From Phoronis australis (lineage: Eukaryota > Phoronida > Phoronidae): a DNA stretch of 51,166 bases. Below the pieces are notes generated by a model. That model searched no databases, had not been told where the DNA came from, and saw only the letters and a program-made list of their open reading frames with translations. The DNA lies in the NCBI GenBank assembly GCA_002633005.1, contig NMRA01000366.1, forward strand, positions 393,803 to 444,968, written 5' to 3'. Numbering within the stretch: position 1 is the first letter of the stretch; the number at the start of each line of letters is the position of its first letter. Below, one piece after another: positions 33,390 through 44,819 of the stretch. Position numbers and translations under genes: made by a program.

Positions 33390-34534
33390 CAGCCGATTTC
33401 ATAAAGGTGGTTTAAAGTTAAACCTGGTTTAAACTGGACTTAGACCAGGTTTAAAGATAATCTGCATTAAGGTGGTTTAACTTTTAGACCAGTGGTCTAG
33501 TAAAACATGGTTTAACTCCAGTTTAGACCTGGTCTAAGTCAGTTTTCATTTCACCAACGAGGTCTATATTCTTTAGACCTGTATTATGATCTTAAACCAT
33601 GTTTAACTTTAGACTTGGTCAGACCCAGGTTTAACTGTTAAATATGTCAGACTTGCATGGTATAGGTACAAGTGAATGATGCCGCGGAGTGCATTTGCAA
33701 TCCAGTTTTATAGCGAAAATGGACTATTTTCAATATCCAGTATTACTATGACACAAGATCAAACGTAGCAGGGGCGGATCCAGGATTTTTAAAGGGGGAC
33801 GGTCAAGGACTTTTTGAAAGGGGGGCCAAGTCAACAACTTGAAAATTATAGATTTGGTATCACTAAAATCAAGGGAAAAAAGGGGGCTCCTGACCCCTTG
33901 ACCCCCATGGATCCGCCTATGCGTAGACCAGTACTTGCTGGAGTGTGTCCTGCGGATTTCTTAGAATACGACTGGTCGAGTAGGGCGTCATCGTCGTAAG
34001 CGCTACGGATTTGACTAAAGACAGCATCTTCTGATTCTTCTGAGTTCCACCTCCACTGTTCTCCGATATAATGCTGCCAGGAAGGCTCTTGCTCACCTCC
34101 TTTGGCCGCGGAAAATAAACACTAAAATGACAAGGAAATAAATTTGGGCATGTAACATGTTACATCTAATCGGGAGCATGTTCTTTAATGTGTGTGTGTT
34201 GGTCACAGAAATTACAGTTTTCCTCATGAGAAAAGCTTTTAGATGTTTTTCGTAAATGTCTGCACTGATTCTACTAGTGTATGCCATTGTATACCCACGT
34301 GATCAAGGTTTCATTGAAGCACTTCAATAGTTTCTTTGTTGGGTTTACCCAGCTCAACACAGTGGGGTGCCTTTGATACTTTAAACCTGGTTTTACTGAA
34401 CCAGCTCCCTGGTCTAACAAAACCAGGCTTTCAGACTCTTAAACCATGTTGGTGAAATGCAAGTCAGGTTTAAAATTAGACCAGGTTTAAGTCTAAAACC
34501 TGGTTTTGTTAAACCACCTTTATGAAATCGGCTG
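33390..34534. mobile_element. 1.15-kb element with perfect 26-bp terminal inverted repeats
   Basis: The ends start CAGCCGATTTCATAAAGGTG and match exactly over 26 bp in inverted form. TTT flanks both sides, compatible with a 3-bp duplication as in PIF/Harbinger elements, though weak evidence. Many degenerate copies of TTTAGACCAGGTTTAA fill the subterminal regions. A 153-bp hAT-type copy is nested at 33769-33921. Beside it, a minus-strand frame of about 60 codons (GGEQEPSWQHYIGEQWRW and on) preceded by an acceptor-like TTTTAG may be a relic of an element or captured exon. Confidence 0.7.
33769..33921. mobile_element. Nested hAT-type MITE, 153 bp, 5-bp duplication CGTAG
   Basis: It starts CAGGGGCGGATCC and ends GGATCCGCCTATG. 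CGTAG is repeated exactly at 33764-33768 and 33922-33926. It is inserted inside the 33390-34534 element and so is younger than it. Confidence 0.85.
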
Positions 34535-34903
34535 TTTAAGTTTCTCTGGTTTTAGTAACCCATTCAACTGTGGTAGCGGCTAATTGGCCAGCGAGCTATG
34601 ACGCTGCAAAAAAAGGGCCTTGATTCAGTAAAAACCACCGTGGACAAGAGTTGAAGCCAAACAGTGGCTATTTGTAATGTGGCATAAGTGTTTTAATTGT
34701 CGTAGTGATAGAAAGTGATCAGTGTCACTCATTGACCAAATGACATTATAAAGCTACTGAAACGAGTCAAATGGTGAATCTGAAATTACCTAAGTCAACA
34801 AATTTAATTTACTGTTTCCAGGCCTCAGTAACCTATAGTAAGTACCTAACTCATTATAGTTATGGGGATTATACTTCAATTTTATTTTAGATACAAACAC
34901 GTT

Positions 34904-35470
34904 ATGGACAGCAAAATAAAAGTAGTAATCCTACCTGGTGTGGGCAGAGGAGATGTCTCCGTCAGGTGTTGGTATAAGTCAGTGGCTGAGGAACTACGCA
35001 AACGAGTGGGGCTAACTGTTAAACTGGAGAACATGCCTGACCCAGAGGGCGCACACGAGGCCATATGGCTAGATTTTATGGAAAAATCTCTGAAGTGTGA
35101 TCAAAACACTGTGGTAATCGGGCACAGTTCAGGCGCAGAAGCAGCAATGAGATATGCAGAGACGAGACGACTGAAAGGCATCGTATTGGTGAGTGCGTAT
35201 GTCAGCGACTTGGGCCTAGATGTCGACCGTGAGTCTGGTTATCACAACAGGCCGTGGGAGTGGGAGAAAACAAGGTCAAACACAGAGTTCATCATACAGT
35301 TTGCCTCAGATGACGATCCTCTAATAGAGTATGAAGAACAAGAGGAGGTGGCACATAATCTTAAGACAGAGTTGTACGCATATGATGATAAGGGACATTT
35401 CATTACCGCGGAATTTCCTGAACTCGTAGATGTGGTATCTCAAAGGTTAAACAAACTGAAGGCAGTTTAG
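34904..35470 (+). CDS. RBBP9: RBBP9 serine hydrolase, CDS in one exon
   Basis: RBBP9 is a small cytosolic alpha/beta-hydrolase-fold serine hydrolase (DUF1234 family); the mammalian protein binds RB and has aminopeptidase-like activity. The 188 codons are close to the usual 186. The nucleophile is Ser75 in GHSSGA, with Asp138 in SDDDPL and His165 in DKGHF, which are the positions known for the human triad. The start at 34904 is preferred over the earlier ATG at 34862 because TTTTATTTTAG just before (ending 34890) is a strong acceptor and MDSKIKVVILPG begins the fold. At least one upstream non-coding exon is therefore likely. The vertebrate gene splits this CDS over several exons; here it is uninterrupted and undamaged. 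AATAAA follows at 35629. Confidence 0.93.
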   Translation: MDSKIKVVILPGVGRGDVSVRCWYKSVAEELRKRVGLTVKLENMPDPEGAHEAIWLDFMEKSLKCDQNTVVIGHSSGAEAAMRYAETRRLKGIVLVSAYVSDLGLDVDRESGYHNRPWEWEKTRSNTEFIIQFASDDDPLIEYEEQEEVAHNLKTELYAYDDKGHFITAEFPELVDVVSQRLNKLKAV

Positions 35471-36011
35471 GGAGTTTAGGATGACATCAGACAGTAGTCC
35501 ACCTAACCTACCTCAGGTGGTCATGGTGATTCAATCTTCATTCATTGTTGTTAAGTAGAGTAAGGTCATGCTGTTTATGAATGAAAGTAACATCGTTCAC
35601 ACAAACAAATATGCAACCTCCTTTTTTCAATAAATCATAACTAAATGAGCCAATGGAGTAGCAGAACAACAGACATATGTTTCTAGTGTTCAAGGCAAGC
35701 GGCAGCTTACAGTGCCATCTTTAGTGAAAATAGTTTTATTGTGGTTTCATCTCAGCCTGGATGTACACTATTTCCCATACGTATATTTACCCCAAGTCCC
35801 GTTAAATTTGGTCTTACACTACTCCACTAGACCAAATTTCTGTCTAAAGTTTTAAGTCCCTTTTCATGAAACAATCCCCATAAATAGTAAAATTTTACTT
35901 TTGATGGTTGCTAACCAATGCCATGCATAAAAATCTGTTTGTCTTTTCTTGAGTATTTAAGTGCTTGGTAAATTCTCAAAAGGACTGGATCATAACAGCC
36001 TGAATGACATA
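35471..36011. other. RBBP9 3' region and spacer
   Basis: AATAAA at 35629-35634, about 160 bases past the stop, is the likely polyadenylation signal of RBBP9. The remainder up to the 6.3-kb transposon at 36012 shows nothing. Confidence 0.5.
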
Positions 36012-36849
36012 CAGTACAGCCACTGAATTATTAGACTTTCTCCGGTCTGGCTAGGCGTGACCGTAACAGGAGACAGACCGGAGAGTGAGGCGTGAGTCGA
36101 CCGTGACAACTAGCGTGAACGCAAGCGTGACTGTGCCCGGAGCATACCTGGAGTTAGGCGTGAACGAAGCGCGAGGGGACCGTGAGCCAGGCGTGAGTCA
36201 TGCATGAGTTTCCTTGCCTTCTTTACAGTCAAGACAATTGTAATTGCTATTCTCACAAGTTAGCACGATTAGAACAAAGTACCGTGTTGCATTTTAACAA
36301 ACGTTTCTCAGTGCTAGTCCAGTAAACAACTGTAAGAACTTCGACAACATCGGTAAAAAATTCACTACAGTGTTTGCAGTATATATGGTACTGGTTAGTT
36401 ATCTTGAGGCAACTATTCTATATAACCATTACGCAATATAGTTTACTATATACGTAGTTCATTAAAGCGTGTAGATGCACCACTTACTCAACTGGAGGTG
36501 AAGCATCAAGACGCGGTAAGTGAGTAATACTATATTTGTTGCAAAAATGTATCATGAATATGTAATGAATTGCATGAAATATTGTACATTAGTGGATTTA
36601 TTATTCGACATTTATTCTTGTTATATTAGATATTAACTGTAAACTGTGTATTATTTCTCATTTATTTTCATGCTAGTAGGCCTAGATTCTTTAATCGTAC
36701 GAACTATGCACCAGTGAGGCACACCTGCCGAAGTAAGAAGATATATTTTAGTGTACATAGGATTCTGACTGAACTTGAGATTTCGCTTTAGGTGTAGAGA
36801 TAAGTTGTCTATACAGATCACCTTTAAATTCTTTTGATTTCAGAATACC

Positions 36850-39060
36850 ACTTGTTATCCGTGCATTTAGTTTATGCTTGCATTTGTTGACTTATTTTAG
36901 TTTTGGAGGGGAAGTGTTTATTCATTAAATCAGTTAAAGCCCGAGAGAAAAAATAATTTGTATCAATGTTGTTACTCTCATTGAGTATGGCTTGGTCACA
37001 TACATGTACTACGTTAAGTTCTTCTTTGAGATCATGTGTTGACTGTTCAAACAATGGAGTATGTGTCTTAATGTGTTTGGGTACTCGAGCATCATGGTTT
37101 ATTTTGGTGTCTACACGAAGGTTGGACAGAGGTCAAATAGAGATGATAGTAGAATTGCAGCGTGAGACTGTGCAAGCATACTGGAATATATGGTTATTAA
37201 GTGAAGCACAGTGATCGGTAAATCTAGTGGAAAGAGTGATTTTAGGAAGGTGATGGTAGACTATCATTAAATCAAAAAAATCATAAAGTTTCATATTGGG
37301 GTTTAAGTTTATTAGGTCGATGTTGAAGTCACCCCACATAATTATTTCTTTGTTATATGAAAACAGATTGATTAGTTCAAGGATATATTCACTGAGGAAT
37401 AGATCGGCGTGCCTGAATTCATTTGCTTTGCGGGTGGTCAGTAAATATTAACAATTCCCAGACATGCACTTTTTTCCTTCCCATGAAGTAAAATTGCTAA
37501 AGATAATGACTTTTCTAATCTCCAAGTATTCCTTAACATACATGGTGAGACCCTCTACAGTAGAATACCCCAAAAGTTGAAAAAAACCCGGGTTATCATA
37601 TTCACTTAACCACCTTTCCTGGAGGCAAATGATGACAATATCCTAGTGTGGTTCGTGAAACAATGCTTGAAATTCTGAAAACTTGGAAGAGTATATTGTA
37701 TATTGACACTTAGTGCATGTATGCATAACTTGTGTTCATTGCACTTAGATAATTTTTGAAACCACTAGTATCATATTAAGGTGAACTGCCTACGTTGATG
37801 AAACTGTCTTCATCATTCAGTACCAGGTTGTCAATTATGTTGCAGTTGTCGTTTCCACCATAGGTGTTTAACACCTCATTGGAATCTAAAGACAAGTCAC
37901 CTGTCATGTTAACAAGTTCATTCATGGTGGACAAAATGTCACAACGGCACTGCTCTCAATGCCATGCCAAGTTGAAAACTGAATGCTTGCGGTCTACTAT
38001 TGAAACTAACGAAAATATAAATTCTTAACGTTTGTACCATCTAGACTAACTAACATCGAAAAACTACTACATAGTCATCAAGTGGGAAACTTAAAAACAT
38101 TAACATAATTGGTTGGATCACCCAGTGATTAAAGTAGGTTCTTAAGTTAATAGGCTCACAACATTGCGAGCCAGTCTGTTATTGATACATTACTTACTGC
38201 AATACCAAGAAAGTGGAAATACCGATGGATGTGATGGATGCTCAGAGTTTTGTAAACAAAACTTAATGACACAGTTAATCATTCCCCTGAAGGGTTTATC
38301 AGTTCATTCACATCTCCAAATCACTGTCTAGGTCTTGTCGTTGACTTTCATTTTCGCTGAACCATCTGTAACTTGAATCTTTCCGTTTTGTTTCAGCTGT
38401 TCACACTGAAAGAGTAGTTCTCTTTGCTTTTTTGTGAGGTATTTGTTGAGAAAAGTGCTGCAGCCTATTTCTTTTCTTTTATTAGAAAATTGTTGACGCG
38501 TTTTGTAGGTAGTAAATTTAACAATTCTTTCTCCAAGTTGATGAGTGTGGTAAAGGTCTTTTTCCGTGATGACGCTATTTAGGTTAGTTTGCAAACAATG
38601 TCTATACTGTCGTTCTCTGTTTTCTTGACGCCAGTAACCAGTAAACAGTTCCGACGGGAATACTGTTCTAGATCATCTAATTTCATCATTAGGCTATCAT
38701 ATTTGTCATTTTGGTTAGATTTCTTCGTGAAGCTGTGACACTTCGTAGTTTAGCTGGTCAATTTCCTAGGTTTCTTGGACATTACCTCAGCAATTTTTTT
38801 TGGATTTGTTAAAAAATTCTTCCCAAGTTTTTGAAAGTAGTACGCTCAGAATCATTTGTTGTAACTCGTCTCTGAAGGCGTCCGATTCCAACGTGGCAAA
38901 TAGAGCTGCTTTTTTTTTAGTCAACATTGTGCGTATCTGTGTTTGAAAGAATAAGACATAACAATGGTATTTCCCGCCATTGTTGTACAAGACTGGTAAA
39001 ACATGTGGTGTACTACAAAAGTTAAAAAAAAATTTCCTCAACATGTTCTTTTGATTTATA
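36850..39060 (-). pseudogene. LINE 5' part: ORF1 and APE endonuclease, inverted
   Basis: On the minus strand from 39044 come an ORF1 N-terminal part (AALFATLESDAFRDEL), the conserved LEQYSRRNCLLVTGVKK, and the C-terminal domain at 38594-38328 (HQLGERIVKFTTYKTRQQF, LTKKQRELLFQ). Further on, 37650-37130 reads an APE-type endonuclease (CLQERWLSEYDNPGFF, then WGDFNIDL), and 37054-36872 the linker towards reverse transcriptase. There are stops between parts. The reverse transcriptase is missing at the left end, where the sequence breaks off. Confidence 0.75.
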
Positions 39061-39089
39061 TATCTCGCATTTTACCACACTTTACTCAT

Positions 39090-40330
39090 GCTGTAACATG
39101 CTAGGGTTTCCACAACTGCCGTGGACTACAAGTATTACAAAAACGTGCTGTTCGAAGTATACCTCATCATACTTACTATAGCTCATACTGACACGTCATT
39201 TCGGTCTCTGAATCTTCTTTCTTTAAACGACATTTTTCTCATTTCCTGTCTAAAATTTATCTTTAAGTCTTGTAAGAAGCTCTTTCCCCATATTTCTCAG
39301 ATTTTCAGAATGATATCAATCTTGATTCATTCAAACAATAAAAAAATGTCCACTCAAGATACGCCGATTTTTGTGTAACACTTCCACCACTCAACCTACT
39401 ATTACCAATACCACTCACTCAAGCCAAGAGCCTCTGCAACTTTCTTCCAAAACTTATTAATTATTTGTTATATTATTTCACAAAACATAATTGAAAAGAT
39501 ATTTTACTCACTCCATTCACACCTTCTCAGCCACAAAAAATCACCTGTTACAAAACAATCTAGAAAAGTGCTCAATATCAAACTTCAGAATCTGTAAATC
39601 TCAGCATCACTAAACTTTAAAGATGTGTCGTCCCTATCACCCCTGATTCTCGTTTTCCTGCGCTGTGTAATTAAGTTCAATCATACAATCATATAGTTTT
39701 GTCTGCCTAGCCATTTTTATTCTTTTTGGTTCCTCTTTTACTTTGTAATGTGGTTTTTCATATAGTATAATGCATAACGTATTCAGTCCTTAAGTTTCTT
39801 TTTTGAGCCAACCATGTTAAAGTTTAGGTTATACAATTCTTAAATTAATATGTACCTTATTTTACTTTCTCCCATTACTGCATCGGTAGTTTATATTGTA
39901 ATCCCTAGACATTTGCCCCTGTACATATACGCATTTTATATTATCATAATCATTTTGTTGATACTCAACACAGGTTAATGTTTCACTCATGTAGTCAAAT
40001 AAATTTTTAACATGAGTACTTAGTTCATTTTTTGACTAACTACATGTATAGATATAGGTGGCTTTTATCCAAGCGGCTCCTTACCTTGTTTTGATATTTC
40101 TAAAGTAGTCAATCACTATTATACGCATACTCTTAGTAAAACTTTAGTTTAGTTGTTTACCTTCCGACTACTTCAAGTCCCACTCTTGTCACTTTAAGTT
40201 GCACTTGGAGAAAAGGAACGACTTGTGTAGACGCGTGACTATTTGTATTATAAATGGCTAAATAAACTGTCTGCCTGTCTGTCTGCTTGCCTGCCTGCCT
40301 GCCTATCTATCTACCTATCTATCTTTACTC
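39090..40330 (+). pseudogene. LINE 3' part: reverse transcriptase tail, 3' UTR and microsatellite tail
   Basis: The plus strand reads LQVLQKRAVRSIPHHTYY and, after a frameshift, AHTDTSFRSLNLLSLNDIF, the typical end of an APE-type (CR1/L2/jockey-like) reverse transcriptase. About 900 bases of 3' untranslated sequence follow, ending TAAATGGCTAAATAAACTGT and a CTGT/CTGC/CTAT microsatellite. It abuts the oppositely oriented 5' part at about 39060-39090. Confidence 0.7.
40263..40326. repeat. Tetranucleotide microsatellite, LINE 3' tail
   Basis: CTGT, CTGC, CTTGC and CTAT units form about 60 bases directly after the AATAAACTGT end of the LINE. Such simple repeats often terminate APE-type LINEs. 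Confidence 0.85.
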
Positions 40331-40830
40331 TCTAGTGCCTTCAGTGTGATTCCCCGGGTATATGAGAGAATTTTGATTTTCAGAGACCAAATTCAAGTTT
40401 GCCGTTTTCACTAAAATGGCAACCGCATGTCCGCGTTCATATAAAACGACACCAAAAACTTTAAATGAAAATAGACCAACTGCCAGAAAAATACAACTTC
40501 AAAAGTGACAATCAAATTACGTCTAACTGGTACACATAATGTACTTCTTTCTGTGCAGGCAGCGACATCACCCCGTAATGTCGCACCCATAGCCAGCCGA
40601 GGGTTTCCGTGTTGCCTACAACTTCTGTGTTTCAGTCTGTATGATTCGGCCATTCGGAAAATAAAACCAAGTCAAGGTTTTAGGGATAATAATACAATAT
40701 TTGGTTTCATTTCATTTTGATTGATGTGAAAATTGACATTCACTTGTTTTAGGTATAGTTGTATAATAAAGCTACATTATCATAATTTAAAAGATTTTGT
40801 TCTTTTTTGAAAAATTGCTCATTCAGTTGT

Positions 40831-40939
40831 ACCCACTATAATTCCAAATCGAATATTTGTTATCAAGTGGATCCTTTGATTGCTTGTCCTTTTGTCATCC
40901 ACCAGCATATCAACTTGTAATGCTATTATTATAGTGGGT
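40831..40939. repeat. 109-bp segment with 12-bp perfect inverted ends
   Basis: ACCCACTATAAT at 40831 is inverted at 40928-40939 (ATTATAGTGGGT). It may be a tiny MITE or chance. No target duplication beyond two bases is seen. Confidence 0.4.
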
Positions 40940-42316
40940 GTCTGATCGCCCATCTTAATTACTTATCGTTATTGGTTCTCGGTTTAATGTAAACTTTATT
41001 AAACCTCACACATGCATATTTTCTATGATTATTTCGCACTCTTAGCACTGTATACAGAATGTATTCAAATTATTATATGTTTCACAGAGATGATTAAACT
41101 TTCAGAAATTATTTCTGAATCTTGCTGCGTATTTACCAAATCCCTAACTGGTCTAGACTTGTATTGGGTACACTACGGTGTAAATTGTATGCAAACTTTT
41201 CTCTCAGTCAGCTTTTTGAACTGTAATTCACCTGCAGGATTTACCATCAGTAATTTGTCTACAGAATAGAATCATGTAAACTTTAGATACATATTTGGCA
41301 ATGACAGCGACGATTCCATTAGATTTCACTTTCCAATCAGGTAACCTTCAGTAACAGAATTTAGCACAAATTAATTAACAACTGAGCCTGCGACTGGACT
41401 GCTCGACCAAGTATGCGTTTACATGGCTTTTCAAGAAGCAACATCAACATCTTGACGTAATCAGTTGTCAATGTATACAACGAGAGGCTGAAGTCAGTGA
41501 CACCTGTTGTGCGGCATGCAGCAATAGCCCCATTCTACAAATTATTTCTGTTGACACATGCAGACAGTTCCTGGATCCGTTTCATAAAAGCAAAGATTTT
41601 ATAGTTACCAGTACCTTTGATAAAAAGACTAAAAGACAGAATCTCAGTCTTACGCTCCCATTTCACGATTGCTGGTATAAAGTCAAGTAATTATTAACTC
41701 ATCACTGTCGAAAACTAATTTACAAAAAATTTTCAGTAACTAGCAGTGACGTGTATTTTCTCATATAATTTTGCTCAGGTGAGTTTGAACTATTTTTCCG
41801 TACCTGGAGCGAAAGACCAAATTCCTTTCTCAAATCTTAAGTCACGCTGGACTTAACTTCTCATTTTGATTTTGAAATAAACATATAAAATGTTGACACA
41901 CGTGTGCATGAGGGAAGAATTCAATTGTCTTCACCATAATCCAGAGCGCAGCATGTGAATTCTTCACCCATTAATCCCAAATTCGGGCATTATGCAGAGA
42001 AAGTGAACACGACCATTTGATGATTCAGACAGGTATACTACATGGGTCCCAAATACTACGGGCATGATATTTTTATTAGCCCGGCGCACCATCACAGCTA
42101 CCGAAGGCGTGAGGAAAGCGTGAGGGAAGCGCGAGAAAAGCGTGAGGAAAGAGTGAGGAAGGCGTTAACCACACCGGAGGCAAGCAAGAGAGGTACCCGT
42201 AGAGTAGGCTCAGACGACCTTGACTGATTTCTCTCACGCCTGTGTTCTGGTTGCGCTCCGGTCTAGCCAGGCGTAAGGGAGACCAGAGGAAGTCTAATAA
42301 TTCGGTGGCTGTACTG

Positions 42317-43194
42317 TAATGCGATTAACTCAACACACTGAGCTTCAGAAGGATGTCGTGTAGATCATCTGGCACAGTAACTTACATTTTGCCGGGAATT
42401 TTCTGCCGTTCTGTTTAGATGCTTCTGGTCATCAACACTGTGTGACAGATTCATGTGAAGGTATCTGGTGGATACTCTACAAACACATTCAACTTAATAT
42501 AACATCCATTGTAAAGAGGTTGCACTATACTCAAGTTTCGTTTGTCTCATCTCTAAAATCCAAAGTCCAAAAAGAATCAATCAACAAGTCCACTTGGTGA
42601 CATAACCGACAGCTCAAGGTCCATAGCACACCAGAGGGCACTAGTTGATAAGAGGCAGGCCCTTTATATCAAAGGTCATAACATATAAATAGATAAAACC
42701 ATTTTGTCACTTTCATGAACCATATGCCAGTCAGAGATACAGTGTTACCACTCAACTGGGAGTACAACTTGTGAAGTTGACTGAGATAACAAACCTCTAT
42801 CTGGTTCTTAAACAAAATGTTAACACAGCAACTTGTTGGCTTTCACCAGAAATAGACATTCTTAAGAGAAAATTTAATAGCCCCGTTAGACCAGCAGGGT
42901 TGAGCGACATCAAGGTTAGCACCGTAACATGGTACACCTATGGTACTACCACATCAGTGCTGCCACCTTAGAAGTCTTGGAATGATTGATCTGAGAAAAA
43001 AGTGAACAAAATAACAACCAACAAATGATTAATGTCATTAAAAATTACCCTCCTTAAGCAAGCAAGCATGGTTACCAGCGCAAAAACGTCGCCGTAATTC
43101 CATTAGTCTAGCTTAAGTACCACGTAATGACAAGTCCATGTATTCAGCAAAATATCCACAGTAAAATTGCAAATTTTCTGAAGGTAGGCACTTT
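42317..43194. other. Non-coding stretch
   Basis: I see no gene or clear repeat. Open frames are short and resemble nothing known. Confidence 0.35.
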
Positions 43195-43441
43195 AGGCAT
43201 AGAGCGCCGTTGATGTCTTTAACTCTTCCCAGCTCAAATAAATACTCCCACAATCAAACTTTATTTTTGAACGGTCCTGTGTTCAGTTGCCCAAATCGTT
43301 ATATCTGCTGGAGCGAACAATGTAAAAATGGTCAGTTACTGATTTCGGCCGCTTAACGAAGGACTGTTTGAAAACAAGTTTTTTGTGGGAGTATTTGTTC
43401 GAGCTACAAAGAGTTAAAGACATCAATGACCTCCTATGCCT
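43195..43441. mobile_element. Small foldback element, about 250 bp
   Basis: The left arm (AGGCATAGAGCGCCGTTGAT then GTCTTTAACTCTT, AATACTCCCACAA) is matched in inverted form by the right arm ending CTCCTATGCCT. Arms are about 100 bp each. A diverged single-arm copy occurs at about 43796-43930. Confidence 0.65.
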
Positions 43442-43555
43442 TGAGTATCCCTCCATGCGCAAATACGGTACTTACAGCAATGTGATTTTGACGGTTTAAT
43501 AAGTGTGAAGCACAATTCATCATGAAGCCTACAGCGTAAGGAAGGCCTATGCGAT

Positions 43556-44041
43556 GACCACCATCTCTACTGCTGCCAGGTGAGACGGTGGTACTATCTA
43601 CCACAGCTGGCACACTGGTGACTGCAGCATCTAGGTATAGGGCTAAACACTATATGGGCAGGGACCACCATCTCGAACTGGCCCCAGTAGAAATGGTGAA
43701 ACTCGTATAGGAGCTTCATACGCCAGTAGCTTTTCGGTGAATTGCGCCTCACACTGATTAAAACATCAAAGTCACGTAGTAATAACTACCATTTGCACAT
43801 AGAGGGACAACTTTGGAGGACGTCGATGCCTTTAATTCCTTCCAACTCGAAGAAATAATCCTGTAATCAAACTTTTTCTTCGAGCAGTCTTTCGTTCACT
43901 TGACCAAACCCGCTACTGGCCATTTTACACTATGCGTGTTCCTATTTCTACCACATCCGCCTGGAGCGTGGGCAATGTTGGCTCCTATAGGAGCTTTATC
44001 GTCTCTACTAGGGCGAACTAGAGTTGTAGAGACGGTGGTCA
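43556..44041. mobile_element. Possible inverted-repeat element containing an arm copy of the foldback family
   Basis: GACCACCATCTCTAC near 43556 is inverted near 44041 (GTAGAGACGGTGGTC). Within it, 43796-43930 repeats an arm of the 43195-43441 foldback element (GATGCCTTTAATTCC, TACTGGCCATTTTACA). GTCTCTAGTTGAAC-like sequence recurs near 44670. Boundaries are tentative. Confidence 0.4.
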
Positions 44042-44819
44042 CTGTGTAGGCCCTAGATAGCCTTAGCGCAAAGTTGTATACTAAATATAAAGCTTTGCAC
44101 CAATGTGGGTAAAAAATGACCAGATAAAATCTGAGACAAAATGATTGTCATTAAAAATACATTTTTCCTTGAGTGAGTAAACTAAATTATTTACCGGTGT
44201 TAGAAAAATTGCCGTTCTACCGTTATTCATTTCTGCGGCTAAAATTGTGGCGCGATGTTTTGCTTCAGCTTTTGACGCCATAAATATTGCGCCACCTTTT
44301 GGCTAGTTTCTTTTTTTACCGATTCTTTAATCAACTGTTGTTCTTTCATGAGGTTGCGTGCATGTCGCAACAAATTATCAGCACTGGTTTCACTTCATTA
44401 CAACTTTTTAGAATTTTGGTGTGAATACAAGCAAACAAAATTCAGAACAAATTTTGCTGCTGTGAAGTTGTCATAATCTTCCGGAGATGTCGCAAAAATT
44501 TAGGAAATGGTGCCTGCGCATGTCACAAGCGTACTTTTTTCAAAACAACCAGACTTAATTCCTTTGTTACAAATTGCAGAGAATTACGCAAGAAAATGAC
44601 GTTTATTAGAACATTTTTCACAGGCATGGTGAGCGTCAGTTGGTGTACGGATTTTGCATGCACCGCCACCGTCTCTAGTTGAACTATGGACTGTACTACG
44701 ATCGGCACTAGTCAGATATAATGGACCCTAACTTATTCCAAATAAATCCACTACATGTAGGTCCAAATGAATGACTTCGGTATCGTTGCGTTCCTAAGAC
44801 ATCTGGCTATCCGTACAAA

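Larger units (their letters stand above)
36012..42316. mobile_element. 6.3-kb TA-flanked terminal-inverted-repeat element carrying a LINE
   Basis: CAGTACAGCCACTGAATTAT at 36012 continues for about 31 bp and is matched with two changes, inverted, at the right end, which finishes at 42316 with GGCTGTACTG. TA flanks both sides, the Tc1/mariner target. Next to each end are GGCGTGAG/AGGCGTGA repeats and CCGGTCT(G/A)GC. No transposase was found; much of the interior (about 36850-40330) is a LINE insertion. The rest (36220-36850, 40940-42050) is unrecognised. The original element was therefore roughly 2.8 kb or smaller. Confidence 0.65.

Noticed and set aside
42042-42227. Arg/Glu-rich 61-residue ORF
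   Set aside because: It reads the GCGTGAG repeats just inside the right end of the 36012-42316 element; no domain.
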